64,000 bases of DNA from Phanerodontia chrysosporium (GCA_001910725.1 MJGA01000025.1:62001-126000); one strand, 5' to 3'. Positions 45,682-58,215 are shown, numbered from the stretch's first letter. Numbers and translations are program-made. Notes: generated from the sequence alone by a model not told the origin.

Positions 45682-46666
45682 GCGGTCACTGCATCGCAGC
45701 TCCCTGTCGCTCTTTTCCCCCTATGATCCCCATACCTGACCATCGTACTTGCACGCATCCCTTCTTGTCAACTCCCTGTCCATCGCATCTCGCAATGTTG
45801 TCTACAGTGACCTCTCCTTGTTTTTGTACTATAATCACGCCTCGCAGTTTTACTTGGATCTCTACAGTTGTGTTAGGTTACTGTAACACTAGTGTTAGTT
45901 AATGATATAGAATCTAGTTGTAATCCTCCAGATACGATGGATGAACGCGCGTTATGGTGGTTCCCAGGCGCCACGCAGCTAAACATGAGTAAGTTCACCA
46001 CGATTCCACATTCCTTCAGAGTGCATCCACTCATTGCTTGTCTCCAACATGGGCGCATCGCGAGATGCCATGCGTGTGACGCGCGAATCACCCCCGACGG
46101 GGTGGCTGCGTTCGGGACTGTCCAGTTCGATTGCATGTTCTCGCCGCCCGCATAACGTTCCCCGGGCGGTGCTCGCTTCAGCGCAGCTGACTAGCGGCTC
46201 ATGTCGCTGCTGTCTATGCCAGCCAGCGGTCAGAGCGGGTTCGCTAGGCCATTGTGCGTTGGAACCGACGTTATGCTAACTCCTCTCTGGTCAGCTCGCC
46301 TATGCAGCCTGTGAACAAGGCCATTCTTACACGCGAACTGCCCCAAGGCTTATTCACGTACATGATCCAGCCTCGAAATAGCTGAATCCTCGCCAAACTC
46401 GTCTGCATCAGCCGCATACGCAGGCTATCCAGAGCGGTTTGATGCCGCCCATTAGCCTACCGCCGTGATCATAGCGCGGCAGCGGAGGACCGGTCGGCGG
46501 ATACAGCCTCCAGCGTCGACGGGGGTCTGCTCGCCGACGGCGCCACAGCGTTCTGTGGTGTATAAAGTGTCCTGCAAAAAGCTCAGTTCCAGCATCCAGC
46601 ACATCTCCTTTCGAATACTCCCACAGCTAGTACTTCCACAACAAACTTAACACACCTCTAATAACC
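45682..46666. other. intergenic, promoter of a secreted-protein gene
   Basis: About 1 kb between two plus-strand genes. The conserved promoter block at 46513-46566 is annotated separately. The other frames (for example 87 codons at 45892-46155) are unrecognised. Confidence 0.4.
46513..46566 (+). promoter_or_regulatory. promoter block shared by the two KNH-like genes
   Basis: GCGTCGACGG, then GGTCTGCT, then CCGACGGCGCCA, with a TATAAA box at 46561. The same elements occur upstream of the paralogue at 62653, and GCGTCGAC to TATAAA is 48 nt in both. The TATA box is about 106 nt before the ATG. Confidence 0.6.
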
Positions 46667-47224
46667 ATGAAGTTCATCGCTATCATTGCCGCTCTCGTCG
46701 CCACTGCCTTCGCGCAGACCATCAGCCTCAGTTCTCCTGCCGCGAACTCTACGGTGTACCCCGGTCAGTATGTGACGGTCGAGGTCGACAAAGGGGTGCG
46801 TCTCGTCCCTCCGCGATGCCTCCAGCACAGCACACTGACCCGGCCGTAGATCACGCTCACCCCGTCGACCGAGGTCGCGCTTGTGCTCACGATGACGCCG
46901 TGCCCATCCGCCGGCTGCGACGCACCCGGCTTCGACCCGACACAGAGCCTCGGCAGCGTCCTCTACAACGGCCCCTACAACCCCCAGCTCCACCCTGAGG
47001 CCGGCCGCGGCAAGCCCCCGCACCAGAACTTCTCCATCCCTGTCCCGACGTCGTACACGCCCGGCCAGGACGTCGTCCTCGTAGCGACTCACCTCAACCT
47101 TGTCGGAGTAAGTGGTCCTTTGAACGGCCATCATAGCTGGTTTTGACGATGTTCATTTCAGGCCGGCCCCTTTGCTAGCCTTGAGTACAGGCAGCTGCCT
47201 CTGAAGGTGGTTGCGCAGTCGTAG
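46667..47224 (+). CDS. small secreted KNH-like protein, copy 1
   Basis: Three exons: 46667-46795, 46850-47107 and 47162-47224, an intact 149 residues. The signal peptide MKFIAIIAALVATAFAQ precedes a KNH/Ig-like start (SLSSPAANSTVYPGQYVTVE). Then come EVALVLTMTPCPSAGC, LGSVLYNGPYNPQ, PHQNFSIPVP and YTPGQDVVLVATHLNLVGAG. A paralogue of the same structure lies at 62653-63205. The KNH-type fold occurs in fungal cell-wall and GPI-anchored proteins; similarity here is limited to the N-terminal motif, and no GPI signal is seen. The function is unknown; secretion is inferred. Confidence 0.82.
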
Positions 47225-48644
47225 GACTGTATCTGCAAAACGTTCTTTAGTTCACGGACTCATGATTTCACGGACCCACGGACATACGACCCCCGTAATG
47301 TATAGCATGTCGATTGTTGAGCTACCCTGTAAAGCCCTCCGCAGAGCAACTGCGGTGGAAATGCACATGCTTGTATAATGATAATGGAGCTCGCCGTTTC
47401 GTTACGTCGTGCACTGTGCCACACCCGTGCGTGAGCGCCATGCAAGTCCGCGCGAACTTTCTCCATCTTACCGATCTCTTTAGCCTGTGCCATAGCCGCC
47501 ACGTTAACAGGCCATGCAGAGAGCATATACTGACATTAAGATGCCTCGATAGCCTCGACATCCCCGTCGCTAACGGTTAAGCAAAGAAACCGTGGTTCAG
47601 AAGATGCACCGTGGCGTGGGTCATGTCAGACCACTGCACATCAGATATCCCTCTTTCTTCGGTCGACTCTCTGATCAGTGGTAATCTGCAAGGGCAAGGG
47701 GATCACTTTGATGTAGCTGCCAACATGTTCAAGTCACACCTTTGAGACTTGTGCCCAATTATACAGTGCTCGTCCGAGACTTTCATCAAAGGCGGTCCTG
47801 CATGAGTCACACTGGATGCCCACGCCTACGTTTCCGAAGGTCACTTCCGTAGACATCGCCGTCGGTTCTGTTAAATGCTAGTCAACACAGCGGCACGGTC
47901 TTTGCACTGTTCCACAACGCACCGTCAGGGTGCGTAAGACTTTGTGCAAGTACCAGAATTACGTCGTAGACACCTTCTATAGATGTCCCCCCTCGCCTGA
48001 GGTAAGAGGCAACTGTGAAAGCACATGGGACACATGGGCTTCGCCGCTGAGCATGCCCGGTGGTGCTCCGGTGTTCGCTGTCTGGTAGATGGCTAGCATT
48101 CGTGGCTTGCGTCGCGAATCGCTATGCACGAGAGATGGGCTCGCCCTACGCTGCTGTGTCGTGGCCGTACATCCGTCAAACACCCAAGTGACAGATAGAG
48201 ATTGGTAATAGCTGAGCTTCATGCAAAAGGTTGCGAGCAGAAGGATAACTGGTTGAGGCCGCGGAGAAGTTGAGGATTTCCGGCTATGAAGATCTGTTTG
48301 AAGCGGTTTGAGGCGGTTTGTTACTGTGGTAAGTAGAGATTGAACGCGGCGCTAATCCAAGTTTGTTGAAAGTCTTACGTGCACAGCAACTCGCTCCTCT
48401 TGGAAGTATCGCCCAGTATCGCTCCCGCGGCCCGTGACGTTTCAGCGACGATGCTCACACCTTCTCGGTATCCACCTTCCTGCGGTTCTCCCGCTGCTTC
48501 ACAAATGCGCCCGGGAGTTACATCCCGTACGCGTGCAACGATGGTAGATATTTAAATAGGACGCGGGACTGAGATATCCTGCCTTCTCTGCGACAGGGTA
48601 CGTCTTCCATCGTATTGAAGCGGACCCAACTCCTCACGCTTCCC
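47225..48644. other. intergenic, no gene called
   Basis: 1.4 kb with only short frames (at most about 88 codons) and no domain. A TATTTAAAT element near 48547 lies about 100 nt before the P450 start. A short direct repeat (GAAGCGGTTTGAGGCGGTTTG) sits near 48299. Confidence 0.45.
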
Positions 48645-50860
48645 ATGCCTGCAGTGTCTATCATCATGGGTTTTTTGTCAAATCATACCTCAGCCCATGT
48701 CTTTGATGGGTTTTTGGCAGAGCTGCCATCGGTTCCTCTCGGAGAGTCTCTTGCATTGATTGGGATGAGTTCCGTGGTATGCCTCACAGCGAAATACTCC
48801 TACCATGCGCTCACCTGATTTTTTGGCAGATGACGCACCTTATATTCAAGCGATGGGAGCCACTACGCCTGTCCGTAACATTGACGCTACTCATGGGCGT
48901 GCCCACGGTGCTCAGCGTATTGCTCATCCCGCATCTCGGCCTTCTGCGCGGCGCCTCGGCGACATTTGCCCTCTACCTCTCGACACTGCTCTCCAGCATC
49001 GTGACATACAGACTTTCCCCGTGGCATCCGCTCGCGCGCTACCCTGGACCGCTGCCCGCACGCGTTACCCAGCTTTGGCATACATGGCAAGCTCACAAGG
49101 GCCAACAGCACCTTTACCTGAAGCAGATGCACGACAAATACGGTGACGTCGTGCGCATGGGTGTGTACATCGTGCCTATGCTTTGTCTGCGTGACTTCGC
49201 TGACGCACCCATTGCGAATTTGAACTGTAGGGCCGAACGAGATCTCTATTCGCGACGCCGACTGCATCGTCCCGTTGTACGGCCCGCACGGGTTGCCCAA
49301 AGGCCCTAGTGCGTCCTCACTATGATGCTCCACTCTGGTAGGGCTAACGACTTGTAGGCTGGAGCGGACGGCAGATGCACCCACCGGAGCTCTCGCTGAT
49401 AGGATACCGCGACCCCGCCCGCCACTCTGTGCGGCGCAAGCCTTGGGCACGCGGACTCGGCACGGCGGCTGTCAGGGAGTATATGCCTGCCCTCCGTTCG
49501 CGCGTCAGCCAACTTGTCGACGCCTCGGCGCACGCTCTGGGCATCCCGTCGACCTTGCAGAATGGATAGCATTCTTTGCGTATGTCTTTGTATCTGACTG
49601 CTCGCTCTCCTATTCTTGCTAACTGGCAGTCAGGTATGATTTTATGGGCGACATGGCGTGAGTGTCATGGGTTTTATCTTTCTTTGTAGAGACATCTGAC
49701 GGTCGCGCAGGTTCGGTGGGTGGACCGAAATGATGCGCGACGGTGTCGACAAGGAAGGCTTTTGGGACATGATTCATATGACCTTGAAGTGAGTTTACTA
49801 TATACCAGATATAATATATGTCACCTGAGACGTCCAGAGCTGGCGCGGTCTTCGAACAGGTCCCATGGCTGGCGTACTACGCCAAGATGCTTCCCGCGAT
49901 CTCGCAGCGAATCCTGAAGATGCGAAAGTTGACGATCCGCCATGCAACGCGGCGCTATAATAGCGGCTCTTTCAGCCGTGACTTGTTCTACTACCTGGTG
50001 AGCTCATACCTGTCTGTGTGCTGGATGTTCCACATGTACATTTGTGTGCAGAGCGGCGAGGATCTCCCAGAGGGCAGCACAAGACCGCCGCAGCATATAG
50101 TCGCCGCCGATGGTCTGCTTGCCGTCGTGGCCGGCTCAGACACAACAGCCAGTGCTCTGAGCAACCTCTTCTACTGTATCATGCGGCACCGAGACGTGTA
50201 TCAGCGGCTACAGCAGGAGGTTGACCAGTTCTATCCGCTGGGAGATGACTCGTTAGATCCGCAACATCTAAACAACATGCCCTACTTGAACGCAGTGATG
50301 TAGGTCTTGAACATCACTCCAGTATGCTCCTCGATTGATCGGATTCTAGCAACGAAACATTGCGGTACTTACCGTCTGTTCTCAGCGGCAGTCAGCGTGC
50401 GCCGCTTATTGGCGGTGGAGGCGTGTCCGTCGGACCTTAGTATGTTACCTGTCGCAACCTATCACCTTGCAATCGCTCAAGCTGACCTATCGTCAAGCTA
50501 CGTCCCAGAAGGAAACCAGGTCCGCGTACACTTCTACTCCGTGCATCGCGATCCGCGTACTTCTCGGACCCAGACAGGTTCTGGCCCGAGCGTTGGCTCA
50601 TTGCGGACGGTCGACAACCGTCGTCAGAGAAGATCGTGCACGACGATCGTGCGTTCATCCCGTTCTCGTACGGCCCATCCAACTGCGTCGGCAAGGGCCT
50701 CGCCCTGCAACAGATGAAGTCTACCGTGTGCCACGTGATGGCGAAGCTGGAGATGTGCTTCGCGGACGGATACGATCCTGATACCTGGGAGGGACAGGTG
50801 CAGGACAAGGGCGTTATGATCGTGGGGTCGCTCCCAGTGGTAATCAAGAGGCGGTTCTAA
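48645..50860 (+). CDS. cytochrome P450 monooxygenase, copy 3
   Basis: Ten exons: 48645-48776, 48830-49160, 49231-49308, 49358-49579, 49634-49657 (24 nt, YDFMGDMA), 49711-49788, 49838-49997, 50052-50299, 50350-50439 and 50498-50860. Motifs: HPLARYPGPLPARVTQLWHT, MHPPELSLIGYRDPARHSVR, VVAGSDTTASAL, NETLRYLP (ExxR), FWPERW and the heme loop FSYGPSNCVGKG. Single-base losses fit near 49540 (before VDLAEW) and near 50559 (DPR to FSDPDRFWP); restored length 1728 nt, about 575 residues. The exon 9 donor equivalent to the GTAG used in copies 1 and 2 is TTAG here, so splicing probably uses GTATGT three bases downstream, which keeps frame. The substrate is unknown. Confidence 0.8.
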
Positions 50861-50898
50861 ATGCCTTGTACGTAAAGTAAATAAATTACACTTTGTAG

Positions 50899-52579
50899 TC
50901 ATGATCTCGTATGGTATGTCTCTAAGTCTATCGATTTAGAGCATGTCGTGGTCGGAACAGCTGGCGGAGAATCGGCAGGATGCGCCAGCTCCGCAAGTGC
51001 GATGCCGCCTTCCACCGTGTAGCCACCGCGGATCGTAGACTGCGACAGGAAAGATGCACCCCTACTCCGTGGCACGCTAGTCGCGGAGCTCCTCCGAGAC
51101 TGACTCTCTTCGCCCACATCGAGCGAGCGCCCGAACTCGTCGAGACCCTCGTGGAAATGTCGAAAGACAAGCGACATTGTTTGTAGCGCACCGGGGGAGT
51201 CCAGCTCCACCTCCGAGTCCTCCTCTGTGTACCCCAAGTGCTGCGATGAGCGGCGGAGGTTCATGATAAATCGGCAGACGATGATAGGCGGCTGAGGGAC
51301 GCGGGTGACTAGGCGCTTTGGAAAGCCAAAAATCAAGACAACTCACAAGCGCGTCCAAAAAGGGCCTGCGAACGCCGTGGACTTATGCTTTGTTAGCCAC
51401 GAAGGGGATAATTGGGACAAGAGCGTCCTTACCGGACCATGCGTTATACATAGGATCTCCGCAATGTTAATGATAATCATAAGGCTACATTTCCAGTCAG
51501 CGAGTGCCGCAGAGGTCTCGTTGAATATCTTACATAAAATATGCGGTTCCTAACGTAGCCAAAAGTTAGCGCTGTTGACGAAAGTGAACCGCAGTGTCTC
51601 ACCGTCGCGCAATATAGTCTGAGTAATCGAGGCAGAACTTCGTAAGTTCACCAGGCTGTCCTGGCGATTATAGGCCTTCTTCCATGTCAACAGCACAACG
51701 AGCGATTCCGCGACAATGACCGGAATTCTTCCGCACAAGGCAACTGATACGGAGATTGGTAAGTACGTCCGTGCATGACACAAGGAGATCCACGTACTTC
51801 TGCAAGCCGCTGAAGGTCACAGGTGAGCTGGGGGCAAGGGCAATAGAACGTACATAATGTTGAGCGGGTTTCCGATAAGCATTTTTGGCGTGCAAATGAC
51901 GGGTTGTGGGCCTATGAACGGAAGTGCAACTCCATGTACTGCCACTACGTACTGGAGAAAAGAAGTGTGAGCGAACAAGATGTAGGCACGATGCGGATTG
52001 AACATACCGCGTTGCATGCCACCGGAGCCAAACCCAAGAGGAGAACAAAGAGAAAACAAGATAGTTGCGATTTGTAATCGCGAATACGCGCAGGCTGAAA
52101 ATACTACAAGGGATGCGATCTCATGAGGGTGGTAAGGAGGCAAGCTAAAGACCACATACTGGCCGTCTGTGCGTATCCCATCAACGCCGGGATCAGAATC
52201 AAGTTGGTACGCATGTTACACCTATCATCCGATCTGTCAGTTTGAACCTAGGAAATCTATGTCGATGGCGGCATGCATACTTCTACAATCAGGTCAGCCG
52301 ATCAGTAAAGTGCACAGGTAGTACTGTGCAAAGCTCACGTCGAGGGACGGTTGGGGCAGGACGAGCGAGATAGCTTCAAAAGAAGAGTCCAGCGAATAGT
52401 GAGAAACAAGAGGGCCGCGGGCTGAACTTGCGGCCCACATGGCAGACACCTCTCGTCCAAACGTGATAGCATATTCATAAAATATGAGCGCTACCAAGTA
52501 GAACGACCATCGTCAGGTATGCCACACGTAGAACATTGCTAAGCGCACCGGCGACCGCAGACAGTAAATGGCGTGCCAT
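50899..52579 (-). CDS. DUF6533-type multi-pass membrane protein, frame-disrupted
   Basis: A spliced minus-strand gene. The proposed start at 52579 (MARHLLSAVAGALSNVL) joins across a short intron to LIFYEYAITFGREVSAMW, the DUF6533 hallmark. Further segments in changing frames match the family: ALLFLTIRWTLLLKL, LRVFAITNRNYLVFSL, LLLGLAPVACNA, IVAESLVVLLTWKKAYN, SITQTILRDGTAYF and VPQPPIIVCRFIMNLR. It ends in a hydrophilic tail closing at 50899 (ETYHTRS). At least four single-base losses are needed between 52450 and 52030, and another change near 51530. About seven membrane segments are expected. DUF6533 proteins are numerous in Agaricomycetes and have no established role. Exon borders are approximate. 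Confidence 0.66.
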
Positions 52580-54321
52580 GAATCTTGAGCCCAGGTGAGT
52601 AGGCAATACAGGGTGAGAAGATAGAAAGCCTACAGAGTCTCGACGACGCCAGCGCCCAGGTCCGGGCCCGAATGGTGAACCGTTCCGAGCATGCTAGAAG
52701 TCGATATGAAGAAGATGCAAGTACGGATGCGCCATCCGATAGCAGGATACTGGAATCTAAGGGGGTGGGCTTTAAGTACACAAGAGGCAGGAGCACAAGG
52801 AACAGACCGTGGAGTACACAATCAATGGATCTTCTCGGTTCAGATCATAAGACGTAGAAGTGTTGATGCAAGTACCATGCTGACGTTCTCGAATGCAGTA
52901 CAGCATGCGACGGCTTCCCACGGAGCGCGCATGCACTGCCCATTCCCGCGAGGTAAAATCGCCGTATGACGTTTCAGGTACGATCGTCCCCACACGGACT
53001 CAGTAGTCAGAGGATCTATTGGATCCAGGAACGATGTTGTCAATCCTGGATGCTTGTTTGATGGCGCATGTCGCGGAAACGCCCGGTTTCGTGGCGATCC
53101 TGCAATAACCCTAGCGATGGGGCATTGCTAGTCAGTACAGCCATCGACATTCAAGTCCTGTGTCAGATAGATTCACTTGTCACCCTGGGCACAATGTGAT
53201 CGTGTGGAGCGGTCTGTGGGTCTGCGAAGAGGTATGCTGTTTTGGGCGCGAGCCATGTGGACATCAATTAACGCAGAATAGAAACATATCCAGCTTTTCG
53301 CAGACGATCCTTATGCAACCATACCTCCGTCATCCTCGAGTGCTCTGACCACGGCAAGTGTCGTCTTGGTGCTCGGGTTTCCTAGTTGCATCCGGTACCA
53401 TTGCTGACATGGATGACCCGCATGGCCTTGGAGCCGTAAGAGCAGTCATTTCTCACACAACAGCTCGGTAACCAATCTATCGTTTCCTGTGAACAGCGAA
53501 ATCAGCAATGTGAAGAAGTGGTGGATGGTGACGTGCCGTGATCCATCCGTGTCCGAATCTCTACACAACGGTTCATGACTCTATACATCTATGAGAGCGC
53601 ATCTATTCGCTGACAAAGAAGTAGTCGGCTAAGCACTCGTATGACTGACCGCAAGACTGCGACTCACGCTGGCTGGGAGCATTTAACCACGATCACCTCG
53701 GACTCGGTGTCCCTTGCACCGAATCGTTGCACGAGGAATATCCAAAAACGAAGCCTGGAGGCTCACGAGAACATAGGCAAGTGTTTCATAGCTAGATATC
53801 CGTTGGACGGTCGCGGCAGTATCGAAGGTGGAAAAAGCTTCGTCAGTCCATGGTCGTAGGCGGATGGAGAGAAAGGTTAGGGTTCGAGAGCTCTAGGCGC
53901 CCGCATCGTGGCGTTGCCGAGGCGACTCGGCAGGCGCCGGAAGACACTGCACAGACACCACCAACGCCGACATCGTAACTGTACGAAATTCTTCACCAGC
54001 TCCTTCGGAATGTAGAGAAAATGGTTCAAATATCCCGGTTTTCATGCTCGTGCAGACAACTTTCAGGATGTAGGCGGTATCCACAGCATGTCGTCAGAGG
54101 AGCCACCTGCGCGCCGTTGAGTTCGTGCCGTTGAGCCTTGCGCTTGGCACATACTCGATTGACGCAATTGAGGTATGTGTAATACTTGGATATAACCGAG
54201 TCTTAATAAGCATGACGTCGCTCGCAGAGGGTGTTGGCACGCTATATAACAGTTGCGTAGACGCAATTCAAAGGACAACTTCAAGTTGATCAACCAGTCG
54301 ACGTTCTGATTCTGCACAAAC
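52580..54321. other. gene-poor stretch
   Basis: 1.7 kb with no frame above about 95 codons and no domain. The right end is the promoter of the 54322 gene, with CTATATAAC near 54243, about 75 nt before the ATG. Confidence 0.45.
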
Positions 54322-55778
54322 ATGTCTTCAAAGACACCCATCTTTCTCATTGGTGCCAGCGGTATGTCTTCTTGCTACAGACTTGCGCCTAATCACATAA
54401 TTGAGCGCCCTGTCACAGGCTACATCGGAGGCTCAGTCCTGTCGAAGCTGCTGAAGCACCCGAGTAGAGACACTTTCGACATTACGGTCATGGTCCGTAC
54501 GGAGGACAAGGCAAAGCGCTTTGAGTCGCTGGGTGTACATGCCGTAGTTGGCTCGTTCAAGGACGACCATGATCTTCTCGAACAGTATGTCGAGAATGCT
54601 CATGTAGTCTTCTCTTGTGTAAGCGCTCGCAGATTTCTCTTAATGTGCAGCACCTTATTTCAGGTTGCAGGCTGATGCAGATGATCTAGAATCTGCGCAA
54701 GCAGTCTTGAGAGGTATTAGGAAGCGGCACGCTAAGCTCGGAGACCTACCCATTCTCATTCACACGGTACGTCGACTGCTGCAACGTCGGATGCCAGACT
54801 GACCTCATCCCATGACACGTAGTCTGGAACGGGTGCGCATGCAATGTGTGATTGTCCAAGAGCTCACCTGATCTGACGTAGATGAATCAGCGGTGTTGAC
54901 GAAGGATGAGGAGACCAAGGGAATGCGCGTCACTGACACGATATACGACGACTCGAACTTCGAACAGGTCGCCAACATCCACCCCGACGCGCCCCATCGC
55001 AATATCGACCTCGCGATTTTCCAGGCGGACAAGGAAGGTCAGCTTACCTGTTGCCTGTGCTTAGCGAACATCCTGCTGACCAATAGATAGGCTATGTCCG
55101 AGCATACTTCGTCCTTCCAGGCATGATCTACGGCCTCGCTCAGACTGTTCTGGTCGAACACGGTCTGCAGAACCCGCACTCGCAGCAGATTCCACTCATG
55201 ATCAAGGCGTCCCTCGATCGGGGCGAGGCCGGAATGGTCGGCAAGGGCCAGGCACTTTGGCCGAACGTGCACATCGACGACGGTGCGCTGCTTCCTGCAC
55301 TTCTGGCTTCAGATGCTCGAGCTGACTTGGTCCTTCGGTAGTCTCGGACCTCTACATTGTGCTCTACGACGCGATCGTCCGGAACGGCCTCGAGAACGTC
55401 GACCATGGCGCACGCGGCTACTACTTCGGCGAGAACGGCGAACATTTGTGGTATGACGTCGGGAAGGGCATCGCCCGCGCGATGCTCGAGCTCGGACTTA
55501 CGCAGAATCCTGAACCAACGCCATTCAGCGACAAGGAACTGGAGAAGTACTTTGGCTCGGTGGTAAGTCATGGTCCGCATAGTGTCTTCGAAGACATGGA
55601 ATGACCCGCTCGTACACAGGCCATGGGCGAGCTGAATGGCACGAACTCGCGTGCACGCGGTACACACTCCCGTGCGCTCGGCTGGAAGCCGCGTTATACC
55701 ACGCAGGACATGCTCGCCAGCATCAAACCAGGAGTGATTGCGCTTATTGAGCAGCAGAAGGAGAGAGAACGAAAGTAA
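54322..55778 (+). CDS. NAD(P)-binding Rossmann protein, NmrA/epimerase type
   Basis: Eight exons: 54322-54361, 54419-54618, 54671-54766, 54823-54832 (a 10-nt micro-exon), 54882-55037, 55091-55282, 55342-55562 and 55620-55778. They sum to 1074 nt, an intact 357 residues. The nucleotide-binding motif GASGYIGGSV is assembled across the first intron. It is followed by VMVRTEDKAKRFESLGVHAV, VVGSFKDDHDLLEQYVENAH, YFVLPGMIYGL, HIDDVSDLYIVLYDAI and ALGWKPRYTTQDML. This is the atypical short-chain dehydrogenase layout (NmrA-like/NAD-dependent epimerase), active or regulatory depending on the member. No canonical YxxxK dyad is placed with confidence. A TATA box lies near 54243. Neighbours give no pathway. 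Confidence 0.85.
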
Positions 55779-55839
55779 AAATCCAAGATTGTCTAGAAAT
55801 TGAATTGTACCTATATACACACGCTGGTACGAGGCGGCT

Positions 55840-57726
55840 TTAGGCGAGAAGTTCTGGCAGGTCTCTCATAAGGGCTGCTTCTTCACGAAGGTTGTCGCTC
55901 ACGATCTCCCATGTCTCCTCGATGTTATTTGGGGTGCGATAGAGCATGTCTACAAATTGGCATTCGTCAATGACGAAAGACGCGGCAAGAGATCTGAGGC
56001 ATTCGTAACTTACTATCCTTGTGAGGAAGACCCTCTACATCGTCGCAAAGCACCTCATCGACGACCTCCTTCAACTTGATGAGTGCTTGCTTCTCTAACC
56101 TCGTGACGAGCAGATCGAGCACCAATCGCTCGAGGGCAGGCTCGCGTGCCGGGCACACAAGATTGCATGCAGCTACTAGTCTCTCCATGGCCTTGGTCTT
56201 TGCAGCTGCACGAGAAGACAGTCAGCCTCCGGCCCCGAGCACCGGCGAATCATCCACTCACAAGCGTCCTTCACTGGAAGTTCCAGGCCGGTGACGCGCA
56301 GACAGCTAAGATTGGGGAAATAGCACTCGCTGCGCCGCCCCGATGGCCCTTTGAGCTCTCTTCTCACAAGACATGCGGCCAGCATAGGAGGTGTGATTTT
56401 GTCTGTGACAGCGAGAGTCCTGACCTCCATCATTAGTTGCGCCGTGCTGAGCCATTCCACCGGCAGTCGACGGTCTCTGCTGGTGTAGCTCAGTTGAAGG
56501 GATTGGACAGTATCGCATCGAAAGCCGTCGAAGAACAGTTTGACATAGCTCTCAGGAAGATACTCCGGCAGAGACAGATAGAGATCGAGACTTTCGAGCT
56601 CAGGCCGGCTGAGGTGCGCGGGGAGGAGTGTACCGTCTGGGAAGTACAATGGCGAACGGAGCTCACACCAGGCCATAAGCTCGACGCCCACTGCTGAGCG
56701 AGGACATGGCCGCAGAATGAGAGTTTGAAGTTCTTTCTCTCCATGCTTCTGCGATTGCATGAGACCGGCCAAAAATTCTGCGACGTTTATTTCATCCTCG
56801 GCGCGCAGGCTTGTACCCCATGTCAAGATGCCAAATTGCTGCAGAGGTCGAGGATATGACAGGCACCCAAGGATGTCAACGGCGGTGTCCATACCTCCTG
56901 CCAGCACGAGGCGGCGCAGGTGAGGCAACTTTACCTGTGCAGATATAGGCGTTGTGGGGATGTCTGCGAAGGCGGGTGGGTGGGCGAACGAGATGTGGAG
57001 TGTTTGGAGCGAGGAGAGCTCGCGCAGGATGGACAGGATGTCCTCTGCAGAGGAGAACAGGGTGGGCGACGACGAGAGCCATATGAGTTGTGTGAGAGAG
57101 GTCTTGAATTGCATGGGAGGGTATGAAGCGCGAGGGACAACCGAATCAGTCCCTCCCCTGACCTTGTACCTCCGCAGACGTGGGGCGACCCAGTTCGTTC
57201 CCAACTCCCTAATGACACTCCATACGTTGCCGCTTCGCGAGTTCTCAATGTAGTAGATTGAGACATCGATGAGTGACGGCGCCACAGCCGGGTCGTACAA
57301 GATGGTGTATTCCTCGTAATGTTTGAGGTGCAGACAGAGCTGCAGAGACCGGATTCGAAACAGCTGATCGAGCACCATCCGGAGAGATCTATGATGCTCG
57401 GTTGACGCCCTTGTCCGGAGGAGAGGCGAAGACGTCCAGTGGTCGGTTTCTGGACCGCTCGAGTGCCTGCTCGGTAATATGACATGGGCCAACGACAATG
57501 CTGCTCCAGAAATCGGGACAGCCGAGCGCAACCGCGCGCCAGCGGCGACAGACCCAGTCACTTCCGCAAATGCGTAAGAAGTTCTCTCTGCGGAGAACAT
57601 GTTGAACGGGCCGTCAGGAACGTGGGCCCAAATGCAGCTCTTCGAGGTCCATGTGTAAAAAAAGTCTGCCGCATACCAGGCTAGGATCTCTGCTAGTGTC
57701 TCCGCTGGCAGCGCGTCGATGGTCAT
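55840..57726 (-). CDS. F-box/LRR-like protein
   Basis: Three exons on the minus strand: 57726-56262, 56205-56014 and 55949-55840, totalling 1767 nt, an intact 588 residues. It opens with an F-box-like MTIDALPAETLAEILAWYA. It continues with leucine-spaced segments of the kind seen in fungal F-box proteins: LFRIRSLQLCLHL, ELSSLQTLHISFAHPP, KLPHLRRLVLAGG, LQTLILRPCP, RPELESLDLYLSLP and NLSCLRVTGLELP. The last two exons add an alpha-helical tail (LERLVLDLLVTRLEKQALIK, EETWEIVSDNLREEAAL). By family it is an SCF substrate adaptor; the F-box is divergent, so Skp1 binding is uncertain. Unlike the F-box gene at 16120, its frame is undisturbed. Confidence 0.75.
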
Positions 57727-58215
57727 AGACGAGCTGGCTGTTGCATGGAAGAACTTGCGCTCGTGGCTAGAACATGCACCTAGCTAGTCAGCTGTCTTAC
57801 ATTTACCCAAGCGGCATGAATGCATACTCGCCAAAATGTGGTCACTGCTCGAGGCGGCTGTCGCGGTTCGAGTGAACGAGCATGGAAGGCGCTAGGATAT
57901 TTCCACGACCAGCTCCGCGCATCATGCCAAGGCATGAAAGTCACTAGTTCAATATCGGCTTACCGCTCCGTCCGAGGACGTATATTCGAGACAACGGATG
58001 CATATCCGTGTCATGATCATGTGTTTCTCCATAAAAACCTGTATACATGAGTGCTCCGGGCAGTGAATCCACGAGCAAATGCACAACGCAACAATTGTCC
58101 AGGCACACGCACATCCTTAGTCCGCTACAAAGTCCATCGTCCGGAACGACATCAGAGATAAGAAAATCGAAAAGAAAAATCAAAAAGCAGGAGAGGAGTA
58201 TAGACGAGAGCTCTC
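57727..58215. other. intergenic, nothing recognised
   Basis: About 490 bp between two minus-strand genes: the promoter of the F-box gene and the 3' flank of the secreted-protein gene ending at 58216. Confidence 0.45.

Noticed and set aside
42925..45758. Long minus-strand and alternate frames across the RING gene
   Set aside because: They arise from low-complexity codons; the 942-codon frame holds both zinc-binding modules.
48299..48320. Short GGTTTG direct repeat
   Set aside because: Only about 20 bp with no flanking element; no sign of a transposon or functional array.
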